Shown here: positions 27,067-35,892 of the stretch, one piece after another
Layout: every line of letters begins with the position of its first letter
Numbering within the stretch: position 1 is the stretch's first letter
Source: Parasedimentitalea maritima
GTDB lineage: Bacteria; Pseudomonadota; Alphaproteobacteria; Rhodobacterales; Rhodobacteraceae
Direction: 5' to 3'
DNA: 64,000 bases
NCBI RefSeq assembly: GCF_005771405.1
Contig: NZ_VAUA01000007.1
Coordinates: 124,001-188,000, forward strand
Position numbers and translations under genes: made by a program
Notes under the pieces: generated by a model
Database searches by the model: none
Told to the model about the DNA's origin: nothing
The model's input: the letters and a program-made list of their open reading frames with translations, nothing else

Positions 27067-27925
27067 TGAAACTTTGATGCCTTTGGTATTGGTGACAGGT
27101 CCATCTGGTGCGGGGCGGTCCAGTGCTATCAATGTGCTTGAAGATCTTGGCTTTGAGGCAATTGATAATCTGCCACTAAGGTTATTGCCGCGTCTTGTGA
27201 TCAGTGAAGAAGTAAAGTCGCCAATCGCACTGGGGCTGGATAGTCGCAACCGAGATTTTTCAACTGAATCGTTGTTGGATCTGATCGCTGTGTTGGAAGG
27301 ATATCAACACGCGCAACTCACTGTTTTGTATTTGGATGCACGGCCGGAAGTGCTGCTGCGTCGATATTCCGAAACCCGACGTCGGCACCCTCTCGCTCCG
27401 GCTGAAACGCCCGAGATCGGTGTGAAACGGGAGCTTGACCTGATGCGGCCAATCAGCGAGCGAGCGGACTTGTTACTCGATACTTCAGATTTGAATGTGC
27501 ATCAGCTGAAGGCTGAGATCGAACATTGGTTTGCCCCCGGTGGACGGTCGCTTGCGCTCTCAATTCAAAGTTTTTCCTACAAACGTGGCATCCCGCACAG
27601 TGTTGATATGGTATTTGATTGCCGATTCCTGACGAACCCCTATTGGCAAGAGAAACTACGCAGTCTGAATGGGCGCGATTCGGCTGTGCAGGCACATGTG
27701 ATGAATGATCCGCGGTATGCTGAATTCTTCGATCGGGTGCTGGGGCTGACGAGAATGTTGTTGCCTGCGTATCGCGAAGAAGGCAAATCGCACCTGTCGA
27801 TTGCCTTTGGTTGCACCGGAGGACAACATCGATCAGTGACTTTGGCAGAAACTCTGGCCAAAGCCCTTGCAGAAGATGGCCAGCAGGTGTCAATTAGACA
27901 TCGCGAGCTGCAAGGCCAGCAGTAG
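27053..27925 (+). CDS. rapZ: RapZ/YvcJ-family nucleotide-binding protein
   Basis: A 290-residue protein of the RapZ family. In E. coli RapZ guides RNase E to the sRNA GlmZ to control glucosamine-6-phosphate synthesis; in alphaproteobacteria the target is unknown. The Walker A loop is GPSGAGRSS (16-24), with arginine where lysine is canonical. The conserved LEDLGFEAIDNLP, LDARPEVLLRRYSETRRRHPL and the C-terminal CTGGQHRSVTLAE are present. The start at ATG 27053 overlaps hprK by 14 nt; GTG 27035 is an alternative. Its place between hprK and PTS genes is conserved. Confidence 0.94.
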   Translation: MQERNETLMPLVLVTGPSGAGRSSAINVLEDLGFEAIDNLPLRLLPRLVISEEVKSPIALGLDSRNRDFSTESLLDLIAVLEGYQHAQLTVLYLDARPEVLLRRYSETRRRHPLAPAETPEIGVKRELDLMRPISERADLLLDTSDLNVHQLKAEIEHWFAPGGRSLALSIQSFSYKRGIPHSVDMVFDCRFLTNPYWQEKLRSLNGRDSAVQAHVMNDPRYAEFFDRVLGLTRMLLPAYREEGKSHLSIAFGCTGGQHRSVTLAETLAKALAEDGQQVSIRHRELQGQQ

Positions 27926-27940
27926 AACGGAGAGGCCGGA

Positions 27941-28348
27941 TTGATCGGGATTGTGATAGTTGCGCATGGCGGGTTGGCTAGGGAGTACCTGGCCGCTGTG
28001 GAGCATGTTGTCGGTGAGCAACCGTCTCTGAAAGCTATTTCCATCGGTCCCGATGACGATCGGGATGCCAAACAGCAAGAGATCTGTACAGCGGCAAATA
28101 CGGTGGACAGCGGAGCTGGTGTGGTCGTGGTCACTGACCTGTTTGGTGGTTCACCCTCGAACCTTAGCTTGCGGGCCTGCGCCCCGAACAATCGCCGGAT
28201 TCTGTATGGCGCAAACTTGCCGTTGCTGATTAAGCTAGCGAAATCCCGGCATCTGCCTGTGGCGGATGCCGTGCGCCAGGCAATGGAAGCCGGCAAAAAG
28301 TATATTAATTCGCAAAATATCAGCCCCGAAGGGGAGCAATCGATTTAG
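27941..28348 (+). CDS. PTS EIIA component, mannose/fructose type
   Basis: A 135-residue EIIA(Man)-fold protein that would receive phosphate from HPr. The active histidine is H9 in GIVIVAHGGLAREYL, and VVVVTDLFGGSPSNLSLRA is the family core. No EIIB, EIIC or sugar permease is nearby, so the role is expected to be regulatory. The start is a TTG at 27941 with CGGAG 11-15 nt upstream; an ATG is not available near the conserved N-terminus. It abuts HPr with no gap. Often named manX or ptsM in this context. Confidence 0.9.
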   Translation: MIGIVIVAHGGLAREYLAAVEHVVGEQPSLKAISIGPDDDRDAKQQEICTAANTVDSGAGVVVVTDLFGGSPSNLSLRACAPNNRRILYGANLPLLIKLAKSRHLPVADAVRQAMEAGKKYINSQNISPEGEQSI

Positions 28349-28618
28349 ATGACGCAAAAAACACTTAAAATTGTGAACGAGAAAGGGCTGCACGCCCGCG
28401 CTTCGGCCAGGCTGGTTGAGGTGGTTGAAGGGTTCGATGCCAGTGCTGAGGTGTCGCGTGATGGATTGTCAGCCTCTGGTGACAGCATCATGGGGCTTTT
28501 GATGTTGGCAGCCTCAAAAGGAACGACTATTGACGTCGAGACTTCAGGACCAGACAGCGATGCATTGGCACATGCTCTGGAGACTTTGGTGGCTGACAAG
28601 TTTGGCGAAGGTTTCTGA
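28349..28618 (+). CDS. ptsH: Phosphocarrier protein HPr
   Basis: An 89-residue HPr. Both phosphorylation sites are visible: H15 in EKGLHARASARLVE (from EI) and S46 in SASGDSIMGLLMLAA (from HprK). Retention of S46 and its hydrophobic surroundings matches the presence of hprK 1.3 kb upstream. The ATG follows the EIIA stop directly, so the two are coupled. Enzyme I is not encoded in this window. Confidence 0.95.
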   Translation: MTQKTLKIVNEKGLHARASARLVEVVEGFDASAEVSRDGLSASGDSIMGLLMLAASKGTTIDVETSGPDSDALAHALETLVADKFGEGF

Positions 28619-28654
28619 GCCCAGGCCGAGTTATAGAAGAACAGGAATACGATA

Positions 28655-29548
28655 GTGGCGGACACCGCTCAGGATAGGGACAGCGACCGCACTACCAAAG
28701 CGGAGCAACAGGTCGGCGAGGTCTATGACCGTCGCGCATTGACCTATGCCAACTCCTTTGATGACCGCTGGACGTCGCTTGCCATCCGATGCATCGAATG
28801 GCTGACTGGCAAATTTACCATTCTCCGTATGGTCAAAAAGTTTGAAAAACAAAACGCAGAGTTTCGTGGGCAGAAATTCTGGCGCGGTGCACTGAACATT
28901 ATGGGGATTGAGCTACAAACCCCTGCAGAACAGCTGCGCAACATTCCAACGGATGGTCCTGTGGTGGTGGTTGCCAATCATCCGCACGGTATGGTCGATG
29001 GAATGATTTTTGCTGATCTGGTGGGGCGGGTGCGCCAAGACTATCGCATCCTGACCCGTTCGGTTTTGACCGGGCTGGATGAAGCCGCCACCTCATTCAT
29101 GATTCCGGTTCCGTTTCCGCATGACCCGGACGTGCAGAGCAAGATGGTCGAAATGCGCGCCAAGGCGATGGCACATTTGAAAGAGGGTGGCGTTGTGGCG
29201 CTGTTTCCCTCTGGCGTGGTGATGTCATCCGAGAGCTGGTTTGGTCCCGCGCAAGAAGCTGAGTGGAATGTGTTCACTGCTCAGCTGATCCGACGATCAG
29301 GCGCGCGCGTTGTACCAATATTTTTTCCTGGCAGTAATTCCCGTGCCTATCAGATTGCCAACAGAATTTCGGCAATACTGCGTCAGGGGCTCTTGCTGCA
29401 TGAGATTGTTCGATCCTGCCACAAGCCGCAGGCCCCCGTGGTCGGTGAGCTGCTAAGTGACGAGCAAATGGAACGCTTAAGCAGCGATCCTCGCGGCTTT
29501 ATGGCATGGTTGCGGCAGCATACCTTGTCTTTGGGTGATAAAGACTGA
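28655..29548 (+). CDS. PlsC-like (lyso)phospholipid acyltransferase family protein
   Basis: A 297-residue protein with an acyltransferase core. The catalytic H-x4-D box is NHPHGMVDGMIF at about residues 108-119, and the substrate block is LFPSGVVMSS. An N-terminal region of about 80 residues has basic and amphipathic segments for membrane contact. Close relatives are annotated lysophospholipid acyltransferases, some of the OlsA type, which acylate lyso-ornithine lipid; that specificity cannot be proven here. It starts at GTG 28655, 37 nt after HPr, and is followed by a terminator, so it may be the last gene of the chvI-HPr operon. Confidence 0.82.
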   Translation: MADTAQDRDSDRTTKAEQQVGEVYDRRALTYANSFDDRWTSLAIRCIEWLTGKFTILRMVKKFEKQNAEFRGQKFWRGALNIMGIELQTPAEQLRNIPTDGPVVVVANHPHGMVDGMIFADLVGRVRQDYRILTRSVLTGLDEAATSFMIPVPFPHDPDVQSKMVEMRAKAMAHLKEGGVVALFPSGVVMSSESWFGPAQEAEWNVFTAQLIRRSGARVVPIFFPGSNSRAYQIANRISAILRQGLLLHEIVRSCHKPQAPVVGELLSDEQMERLSSDPRGFMAWLRQHTLSLGDKD

Positions 29549-29611
29549 AGTTGTCTTGATCGTGATTTGATTCAAGACAACGCGCAGATTGCTAGATCTC
29601 TGATCATTGAA

Positions 29612-29645
29612 ACTCTGGAGCCTTGCTGCTCCAGAGTGTTTTTTG
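29612..29645 (+). terminator. Rho-independent terminator after the acyltransferase gene
   Basis: ACTCTGGAG (29612-29620) pairs with CTCCAGAGT (29629-29637), followed by GTTTTTTG. It probably ends the chvI-to-acyltransferase transcript. Confidence 0.9.
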
Positions 29646-29662
29646 AATTTGGTTCTATGAGC

Positions 29663-30538
29663 CTAGCGGGTGGGGACGGGTGTCTCGCCGCGGTAGTCAT
29701 AAAACCCACGCTGGGTCTTGCGCCCAAGCCAGCCGGCCTCAACATATTTTGTAAGCAGCGGACAGGGGCGGTACTTGGTATCTGCCAATCCGTCGTGCAA
29801 AACGTTCATAATTGCCAGGCAGGTGTCCAGGCCAATAAAGTCAGCCAGCTCCAGTGGTCCCATCGGGTGATTGGCGCCAAGCTTCATGGACAGATCAATT
29901 GACTGGACCGAACCAACGCCTTCGTAGAGGGTATAGACCGCCTCGTTGATCATCGGCATCAAAATGCGATTGACGATAAAAGCAGGGAAATCTTCTGCAC
30001 TTGCGGCGGTTTTGCCAAGCCGTTCAACTACAGCATGACAGGCCGCATAAGTGTCCTGGTCGGTGGCGATACCGCGAATCAGCTCTACAAGCTGCATCAC
30101 TGGAACCGGGTTCATGAAGTGAAAGCCCATAAATCGTTCGGGTCGGTCAGTCCGAGACGCAAGCCGGGTGATCGAAATCGACGAAGTGTTCGAGGTCAAA
30201 ATCGTATGTGGCTGTAGATGTGGCAACAATTCGTCAAAAATTGCTTGCTTGACGGTTTCACGCTCGGTGGCCGCTTCGATTACCAAATCGGTCTTGCCGA
30301 CATCGGCCAGCGTTAGCGTAGATGTGATCCGAGCCATTGCTGTGCTCATCGCATCGGAGGTAATCTTTTCCTTGCTCACCTGACGTGCCAGGTTCTTTTC
30401 GATCGCAACAATTGCGTTGTCCAGCGCTTCTTGGCTAACATCGTTTAGCACAACATCATAGCCAGCCAGAGCCATCACATGCGCAATTCCATTGCCCATC
30501 TGTCCTGCACCGATGATGCCGATTTTTTGAATGATCAT
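29663..30538 (-). CDS. hbd: 3-hydroxybutyryl-CoA dehydrogenase
   Basis: Oxidises 3-hydroxybutyryl-CoA, or reduces acetoacetyl-CoA, with NAD(P). The 291-residue protein begins MIIQKIGIIGAGQMGNGIAHVMALAGYDVVLND, a Rossmann fold with an acidic residue ending strand 2. The catalytic region is TSNTSSISITRLA and MGFHFMNPVPVMQLVELI, and the C-terminal domain has NRILMPMINEAV and HPMGPLELADFIGLDT. ATG 30538 has an AAAGG site; an upstream start adds 12 unlikely residues. The stand-alone form suits short-chain metabolism next to the ethylmalonyl-CoA enzymes. Confidence 0.95.
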   Translation of the reverse strand: MIIQKIGIIGAGQMGNGIAHVMALAGYDVVLNDVSQEALDNAIVAIEKNLARQVSKEKITSDAMSTAMARITSTLTLADVGKTDLVIEAATERETVKQAIFDELLPHLQPHTILTSNTSSISITRLASRTDRPERFMGFHFMNPVPVMQLVELIRGIATDQDTYAACHAVVERLGKTAASAEDFPAFIVNRILMPMINEAVYTLYEGVGSVQSIDLSMKLGANHPMGPLELADFIGLDTCLAIMNVLHDGLADTKYRPCPLLTKYVEAGWLGRKTQRGFYDYRGETPVPTR

Positions 30539-30621
30539 GGCTTTGGCCTTTCGGGTTGCCTGCGGCCAGACCATACCGATGGGGCCGTGCCGGTTACAAG
30601 TCAGATCGCACCGTATTTAAG

Positions 30622-30685
30622 CAAATTTTCACATTAGCTTTTTGGAAAGGGACTCGGTTCAAAGTGATCCACGGGTGAAAATTTG
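30622..30685. promoter_or_regulatory. Long-spaced perfect inverted repeat between hbd and DUF6473
   Basis: CAAATTTTCAC (30622-30632) and GTGAAAATTTG (30675-30685) are perfect 11-bp arms separated by 42 bp. The right arm ends 9 bp before ATG 30695, at the ribosome site. It may be two operator half-sites or an RNA stem that masks translation start. Confidence 0.45.
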
Positions 30686-30694
30686 GTGGGTAGT

Positions 30695-31531
30695 ATGAGC
30701 TACGAACAGACAGGCGCAATGGCGCTTTTGGATGAGCCGTGCCGCTATGGCACGTCGAAATTATTGGTACGAGGGCCGCGTCGGGATCTGGATTCGCCAT
30801 ATTTGGCGTTTATGGGTGGAACCGAAGTTTATGGCCGATATGTTAAACAACCTTTTGCTGCCCAGTTGGAAGAGACGCTAGGGCAAACCTGCGTTAATCT
30901 GGGCAGCGTGAACGCCGGTCTTGACAGTTTCGTGCAGGACGAGGCGCTGATGTCATTGGCGCGTGACGCGGAAATGACTGTGTTGCAGGTCTTGGGGGCG
31001 CAAAACCTTTCTAACAGGTTGTACAGGGTCCACCCCAGACGCAATGATCGTTTTCTGCAAGCGAGCGAAACGCTAAGCAAACTGTACAGCGAGGTGGATT
31101 TTACCGACTACCATTTCAACAAACACTTGCTGACGGGATTGGAAGCCTGTTCGGCTGAGCGTTTTGAGGCAGTACGCGCAGAATTACAGACTGCCTGGGT
31201 TAAGCGAATGAGCAGCATGATTGAAACGCTGGAAGGCCGCGTTGTACTACTCTGGTTGCGCTATGACCTAGGGCAGGGTGTTGATGGCGGCGTTGCGTTG
31301 GGACAAGAACCAGCTTTGGTTGACCGGCCAATGGTTGATGCGCTGCGCTCAATGGTGAAAGACGTGATTGAAGTGCCGGTGCAAACCGCAGGTGGGGCCG
31401 ACGACATCGATGGAATGGTGCTTGGCCAAATGGATCTTCCGACAGCGGGGCATATGATTGGCCCGATGGAGCATATGCGCATAGCCAATGCTGCGTCGGA
31501 TGGGCTACGCCGGGCTTTGGCTGCGGACTAA
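30695..31531 (+). CDS. DUF6473-like family protein
   Basis: A 278-residue soluble protein. The N-terminal pattern CRYGTSKLLVRGPRRDLDSPYLAFMGGTEVYGRYVKQPF followed by LGQTCVNLGSVNAGLDSF matches a family common in Rhodobacteraceae that I know as DUF6473. The GGTE-Y and NxGxxNAG elements resemble a GDSL/SGNH-like nucleotide or ester-binding fold, but no catalytic serine is evident, so function is unknown. ATG 30695 is preferred over a TTG four codons upstream. It is divergent from hbd. Confidence 0.7.
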   Translation: MSYEQTGAMALLDEPCRYGTSKLLVRGPRRDLDSPYLAFMGGTEVYGRYVKQPFAAQLEETLGQTCVNLGSVNAGLDSFVQDEALMSLARDAEMTVLQVLGAQNLSNRLYRVHPRRNDRFLQASETLSKLYSEVDFTDYHFNKHLLTGLEACSAERFEAVRAELQTAWVKRMSSMIETLEGRVVLLWLRYDLGQGVDGGVALGQEPALVDRPMVDALRSMVKDVIEVPVQTAGGADDIDGMVLGQMDLPTAGHMIGPMEHMRIANAASDGLRRALAAD

Positions 31532-31558
31532 CGCGGTTAAAACATTGACCAATACAAC

Positions 31559-31597
31559 AATGGCCCGCTGTTCAATCAGCGGGCCATTGGTTTTTTG
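31559..31597 (+). terminator. Rho-independent terminator of the DUF6473 gene
   Basis: AATGGCCCGCTG (31559-31570) pairs with CAGCGGGCCATT (31577-31588) in a 12-bp stem, followed by GG and six T residues. It also separates this gene from the convergent etfA. Confidence 0.92.
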
Positions 31598-31633
31598 GGG
31601 TAGGGTGCGTGCTGGCACGCACCTTTGGGGCAG

Positions 31634-32563
31634 TTAGCCCAGTTTTTCGGTCAATTCCGGAACCGCCTGGAACAGGTCAGCCACCAGACCAAAATCAGCG
31701 ACCTGGAAAATAGGTGCTTCTTCGTCTTTGTTGATGGCGACGATGATCTTGGAGTCCTTCATGCCTGCCAGGTGCTGGATCGCACCTGAGATGCCAACTG
31801 CGACATAGAGGTCCGGTGCTACCACCTTGCCTGTCTGACCCACTTGCCAGTCATTTGGTGCATAACCAGAATCAACCGCAGCACGCGAGGCACCAACCGC
31901 GGCGCCTAGCTTGTCGGCCAGGGCTTCGATCAGTTTGAAGTCATCCTCTGACCCAACACCACGACCACCGGATACAACCACACCAGCCGAGGTCAGCTCG
32001 GGGCGGTCGCTTGCGGCGACCTTATCTTCAACCCACTCGGACAGGCCAGGGTTTTCAGCGGCACCAATGGTTTCAACCGAGGCAGAACCGCCATCGCCAG
32101 CTGCATCAAAGGTTGATGTCCGGAAGGAAATAACCTTTTTGGCATCAGATGATTTGACGGTCTGAATGGCGTTACCCGCATAGATCGGGCGCTCGAATGT
32201 GTTGCCATCGACAACACCTGAAACATCCGACAGCACCATCACATCCAGCAGGGCCGCGACGCGCGGCAGCACGTTTTTGGCATCAGTCGTGGCCGGAGCA
32301 ACGATGTGCTCGTAGTCGCCAGCCAAACCGGCGATCAGCGCCGCAGTGGGTTCCGCCAGGCGGTGGCCCAGCGATGCATCTTCGGCAACCAGAACTTTGG
32401 CCACACCAGCGATTTTTGCAGCTTCGTCGCCAGCAGCAGCGGCGGCAGCGCCAGCGCAGAGCACGGTAATATCACCGAGTGAACCGGCTGCGGTCACAGC
32501 TTTGGCAGTGGCATCCAGCGCCAACGCGCCGTCGGTCACTTCAGCAAGGAGAAGAACAGCCAT
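31634..32563 (-). CDS. etfA: Electron transfer flavoprotein alpha subunit
   Basis: The FAD-binding subunit of the ETF heterodimer, which accepts electrons from acyl-CoA dehydrogenases and passes them to ETF-quinone oxidoreductase. The 309-residue protein has the C-terminal FAD domain with [65 protein letters not shown] and [22 protein letters not shown]. Its ATG overlaps the etfB stop by one base (TAATG), giving tight coupling. Mcd at 18.1 kb is a likely electron donor. Confidence 0.97.
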   Translation of the reverse strand: MAVLLLAEVTDGALALDATAKAVTAAGSLGDITVLCAGAAAAAAGDEAAKIAGVAKVLVAEDASLGHRLAEPTAALIAGLAGDYEHIVAPATTDAKNVLPRVAALLDVMVLSDVSGVVDGNTFERPIYAGNAIQTVKSSDAKKVISFRTSTFDAAGDGGSASVETIGAAENPGLSEWVEDKVAASDRPELTSAGVVVSGGRGVGSEDDFKLIEALADKLGAAVGASRAAVDSGYAPNDWQVGQTGKVVAPDLYVAVGISGAIQHLAGMKDSKIIVAINKDEEAPIFQVADFGLVADLFQAVPELTEKLG

Positions 32564-33321
32564 TACACAGCCCCCGCTTCTTTGAGTTTCTCAACCAGTT
32601 CGTCAACCGAACCCACGATGATACCAGCGGCGCGGGCATCTGGTTCAGTGGTCGATACAATTTCCAGACGCGGGGTGACATCAACGCCGTAATCTTCGGC
32701 GGTTTTGGCATCCAGCGGCTTTTTCTTGGCCTTCATGATGTTTGGAAGGCTCGCATAACGCGGCTCGTTCAGGCGCAGGTCAACCGTAACAATGGCGGGC
32801 ATCGCAACTTTGATAGTCTGCAAGCCGCCGTCTACTTCGCGAGTCACAACAGCGCTATCACCGTCAATGTCCAGCTCAGAGGCAAAAGTACCCTGCGACC
32901 AGCCCAGCAGAGCCGACAGCATCTGACCAGTGGCGTTCATGTCGTTGTCGATCGCCTGCTTGCCGGCCAAAACCAGCCCGGGCTGCTCTTCTTCAACAAT
33001 CTTGGCAAGGATCTTAGCGACAGCCAGTGGCTCGATGTCGGTTTGCACGTCGTCTGCAGCAACAACCAAAATGGCGCGATCTGCACCCATGGCTAGTGCA
33101 GTGCGCAGGGTTTCCTGAGCCTGTTTAACACCGATCGAGACCGCAATAATCTCGTCTGCCTTCCCAGCCTCTTTTAGGCGGATGGCCTCTTCGACGGCAA
33201 TCTCGTCAAATGGGTTCATCGACATTTTAACATTGGCGAGATCGACACCGCTTCCGTCCGCTTTCACACGAACCTTCACGTTGTAATCAATCACGCGTTT
33301 GACAGGCACAAGTACCTTCAT
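32563..33321 (-). CDS. etfB: Electron transfer flavoprotein beta subunit
   Basis: The AMP-binding partner subunit of ETF. The 252-residue protein begins [27 protein letters not shown], and the recognition-loop region [39 protein letters not shown] and the [24 protein letters not shown] signature are clear. The start at ATG 33321 has GGAGA nearby; a longer open frame upstream lacks the EtfB N-terminus. Order etfB-etfA is conserved. Confidence 0.97.
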   Translation of the reverse strand: MKVLVPVKRVIDYNVKVRVKADGSGVDLANVKMSMNPFDEIAVEEAIRLKEAGKADEIIAVSIGVKQAQETLRTALAMGADRAILVVAADDVQTDIEPLAVAKILAKIVEEEQPGLVLAGKQAIDNDMNATGQMLSALLGWSQGTFASELDIDGDSAVVTREVDGGLQTIKVAMPAIVTVDLRLNEPRYASLPNIMKAKKKPLDAKTAEDYGVDVTPRLEIVSTTEPDARAAGIIVGSVDELVEKLKEAGAV

Positions 33322-33518
33322 TTGGCGTCTCTCCTTAACAAACGGCAAGTCGGCGGGCGACTCCCCTTCATGCTTATGCGGTGTTGATACCGGCTGTATT
33401 GCCAGCATAACAGGGCAAAATCGTCACGTTTTCTATCACCGACGTCGCGTTTGGTGGTTTGGATCAACATCTTTGCAAGAATGTTGCGCATCGGAAATCT
33501 TTGATCGGCGGTCTCTGG

Positions 33519-34091
33519 CTACCGGTTCGCTCCGGGAACCCACAGCACATCGTCTGCTCCGTTGTCGTTTGCCACGCGCGCAGCAACAAAAAACCAATCG
33601 GATAAACGGTTCAGATACTTCACCGCAGCTGAATTGATCTCTTCACTGCTGGCCAAGTCGGTAGCCAGACGCTCGGCACGTCTTGCCACCGTGCGACAGA
33701 CATGGAGATGTGCAGAGAGTGCGGATCCGCCGGGCAGTACAAAGCTGCGCAAGGGGCTCAGGTCCTTGTTCATCGCATCGATTTCGGTTTCCAACCGGTC
33801 AACCTGTGCGGTCACCATGCGGAGCGGCGGGTACTCTGCCTTGGCATCCTGGTCCATTTCCGGGCGACATAGATCAGCGCCCAGATCGAACAGATCATTC
33901 TGGATGCGCATCAAAGCGGTATCCATTTCATTGTCGGCCTGCAAACGTGCAACCCCGACAAAGGCGTTCAGCTCGTCCGATGTACCATAGGCGTTTACGC
34001 GGGCCGCGTGTTTAGCGACGCGCTCTCCGTTGCCAAGCGCTGTATCCCCTTTGTCGCCAGTGCGGGTGTAAATCTTGTTCAGAACCACCAT
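33519..34091 (-). CDS. pduO: Cob(I)alamin adenosyltransferase, PduO type
   Basis: Transfers the adenosyl group of ATP to cob(I)alamin to make coenzyme B12. The 190-residue protein has the N-terminal ATP motif IYTRTGDKGDTALGNGERVAKH, and the C-terminal signature RTVARRAERLA with YLNRLSDWFFVAARVAN. In organisms with the ethylmalonyl-CoA pathway, adenosylcobalamin serves the ethylmalonyl-CoA and methylmalonyl-CoA mutases, which fits the presence of Mcd. It lies 2 nt downstream of a small membrane protein gene on the same strand. Confidence 0.95.
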   Translation of the reverse strand: MVVLNKIYTRTGDKGDTALGNGERVAKHAARVNAYGTSDELNAFVGVARLQADNEMDTALMRIQNDLFDLGADLCRPEMDQDAKAEYPPLRMVTAQVDRLETEIDAMNKDLSPLRSFVLPGGSALSAHLHVCRTVARRAERLATDLASSEEINSAAVKYLNRLSDWFFVAARVANDNGADDVLWVPGANR

Positions 34092-34093
34092 GG

Positions 34094-34300
34094 TTATTGG
34101 CCTCCCTGGCCTTTCAAATAGGCATAGGCAAGGATCAAAAGCACCGCAATGAACTGAAGCAGAATGCGCAGTCGCATCATCTTGTTGCTGTACTTGGCGT
34201 TGAACTCGCCACCTTTGCCGTATCCGGCAATTCCGATGATTAACACCAAAACGACCGAAATGATTGCTGCAACAACCAGATAAAAGAGTGGATCAGCCAT
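34094..34300 (-). CDS. HIG1-like twin-transmembrane small protein
   Basis: A 68-residue protein with two helices (about 7-26 and 44-63) joined by a short polar loop GYGKGGEFNAKYSNKMMRLRI. This hairpin layout, with the conserved N-x-x-M-R-x-R before helix 2, matches the bacterial HIG1-domain or 'twin transmembrane' proteins, whose mitochondrial relatives assist cytochrome oxidase. Function in bacteria is not settled. Its stop is 2 nt from the pduO start. Confidence 0.8.
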   Translation of the reverse strand: MADPLFYLVVAAIISVVLVLIIGIAGYGKGGEFNAKYSNKMMRLRILLQFIAVLLILAYAYLKGQGGQ

Positions 34301-34371
34301 TATACCCTCGTAGTCCGTTAATCTCCTAATCTTGGTCTAGCCTGCGTGTAGATGGAAAGCGACCGGGTTTT

Positions 34372-35205
34372 TTAGCGCAGCCGCGCCAGAATGCGATCGG
34401 TGGCACGGGTGGTGAGGATACGTCTTAGAAAGCCGCCAATATGAGTTGGAGTTGTGACGTAATACCGCGGGCGCGGGCGGCGCGATTCGCAGGCATGAAT
34501 CAGTTTTGCCGTCACGGCGGAAGCAGGCAATTCAAAGGTGTCGGGCCCATCGCTGTGATACAGGCGCTTTAACAGGCTGCTTTCGTATTGCGTACGCAGA
34601 GCTGAATTTTTCCAATCAACAAAGCGTTCAAAATGTGGGATGGAATTCACCCGAATTTTTGATGTCACCGGGCCGGGTTCGATCAATACCACTTTGATGC
34701 CGCTGTCACGCAGCTCAAGCCGGAGGGTGTCGGCCATACCTTCAATGGCGTATTTGGTTGCGACATAGGCGCCTCGCCAAGGAAACGCGACAAGCCCCAG
34801 AATCGACGAGTTTTGCACGATGCGGCCGTGTCCCTGTTGCCGCATCACGGGAATCACTTGTCGGGTTAATTCGTGCCAACCAAAGAAGTTGGCTTCGAAA
34901 ATGGCCCTCAGACCATCAGTTGGCAGATCCTCAACCGCGCCGGGCAAACCGTGCGCTCCGTTGTTGAACAGCGCGTCCAGTGCACCACCAGTGGAGGACA
35001 AAACGTCTTGCAAGCCAGCTGTGATGGTTTCTGGCTGGGTATAATCGATCAAAGGGCTGTCAAAGCCCTCGGCTCGCATTCGGTCACAGTCGCGTTGCTG
35101 GCGGCAGGATGCAAATACGGTCCAGCCGCGATCCCGCATGCCACGTGCGGCATCCAAGCCAATCCCAGAGGAACAGCCAGTAATCAGAATGGTTTTTTGC
35201 ATCAT
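34372..35205 (-). CDS. Short-chain dehydrogenase/reductase (SDR)
   Basis: A 277-residue classical SDR. The cofactor motif is TGCSSGIG (residues 9-16), followed by NNGAHG in place of the common NNAG, and the catalytic triad region QNSSILG ... YVATK. CRQQRD after strand 2 suggests NADPH preference. The C-terminus (FLRRILTTRATDRILARLR) is basic and may touch membranes. Substrate unknown. It lies downstream of the SH3-domain gene, 51 nt away, on the same strand. Confidence 0.9.
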   Translation of the reverse strand: MMQKTILITGCSSGIGLDAARGMRDRGWTVFASCRQQRDCDRMRAEGFDSPLIDYTQPETITAGLQDVLSSTGGALDALFNNGAHGLPGAVEDLPTDGLRAIFEANFFGWHELTRQVIPVMRQQGHGRIVQNSSILGLVAFPWRGAYVATKYAIEGMADTLRLELRDSGIKVVLIEPGPVTSKIRVNSIPHFERFVDWKNSALRTQYESSLLKRLYHSDGPDTFELPASAVTAKLIHACESRRPRPRYYVTTPTHIGGFLRRILTTRATDRILARLR

Positions 35206-35256
35206 GTCTCGTTGCTCAGGGTCGCCGGGGTCGTTGTTTTGCCCCGTTTATGGACG

Positions 35257-35892
35257 CTACTTGCTGATCAAGGAAGCTGCAATCCATCCGACCTGTTCGC
35301 TGTCGACGACTCGCAGCTTTAACCAGCCAGTGCCGTTGTCATCGATGACCGCTACAGATGCGTTGCGGTTGAGTTGCGTGACGACGGGGTAAACGGTGCC
35401 AGGCCCGTCCCGCATATTGACACGTGTTGCGGTTACAATGCGCAGGTCTTCCGTGGTTTCAGCGGGGGGCTCAAGTGGGATAAAAACGGTTGGCTCAACC
35501 TCGTCGGAGGCCAGAGGCATCAACCCACCATCAAGTGACGCCAGTTGCAATCCGGGAGACGTAGGCTGAAGTCCGTTGGTACCCAGTTCTATCTTAAACG
35601 CGTCGCCAACAGCCGCAATTTGAGCCAGGGCGATTTCGGACCGTAAGTTGGGATCGGCAACAGGGCGATCGGGTAAAGCGCGGGCTTCTCGATTTGTACG
35701 AGTTTGCAGGACAGGGCGGCGCACGGGTGTTGTGACCAGAGAAGCTGCCGTCACCTGGGGTTTGGCAGCAGGCTCAATCTTAGCAACCGCAATGGGATCT
35801 GGCTTTATTGGCGGCACAAAATCGCGGCCACCGCTCAACTCGTAGAACGACCAACCCATGAACAAAAACGATACCATTACAAAGCGCGACAT
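35257..35892 (-). CDS. SH3-domain protein with N-terminal anchor
   Basis: A 211-residue protein with an N-terminal hydrophobic segment (MSRFVMVSFLFMGWSFYEL), a long proline/alanine-rich linker and a C-terminal bacterial SH3 domain (about 145-208: VTATRVNMRDGPGTVYPVVTQLNRNASVAVIDDNGTGWLKLRV...GWIAASLIS). Such proteins usually sit in the periplasm and bind cell wall or a partner protein. ATG 35892 has GGGGGAT upstream; an in-frame ATG six codons earlier is possible. Divergent from parC. Confidence 0.87.
   Translation of the reverse strand: MSRFVMVSFLFMGWSFYELSGGRDFVPPIKPDPIAVAKIEPAAKPQVTAASLVTTPVRRPVLQTRTNREARALPDRPVADPNLRSEIALAQIAAVGDAFKIELGTNGLQPTSPGLQLASLDGGLMPLASDEVEPTVFIPLEPPAETTEDLRIVTATRVNMRDGPGTVYPVVTQLNRNASVAVIDDNGTGWLKLRVVDSEQVGWIAASLISK

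Noticed and set aside
34372-35205. SDR as a specific polyhydroxybutyrate or bile-acid enzyme
   Set aside because: Only general SDR motifs are present and the context gives no substrate, so no specific name is given.
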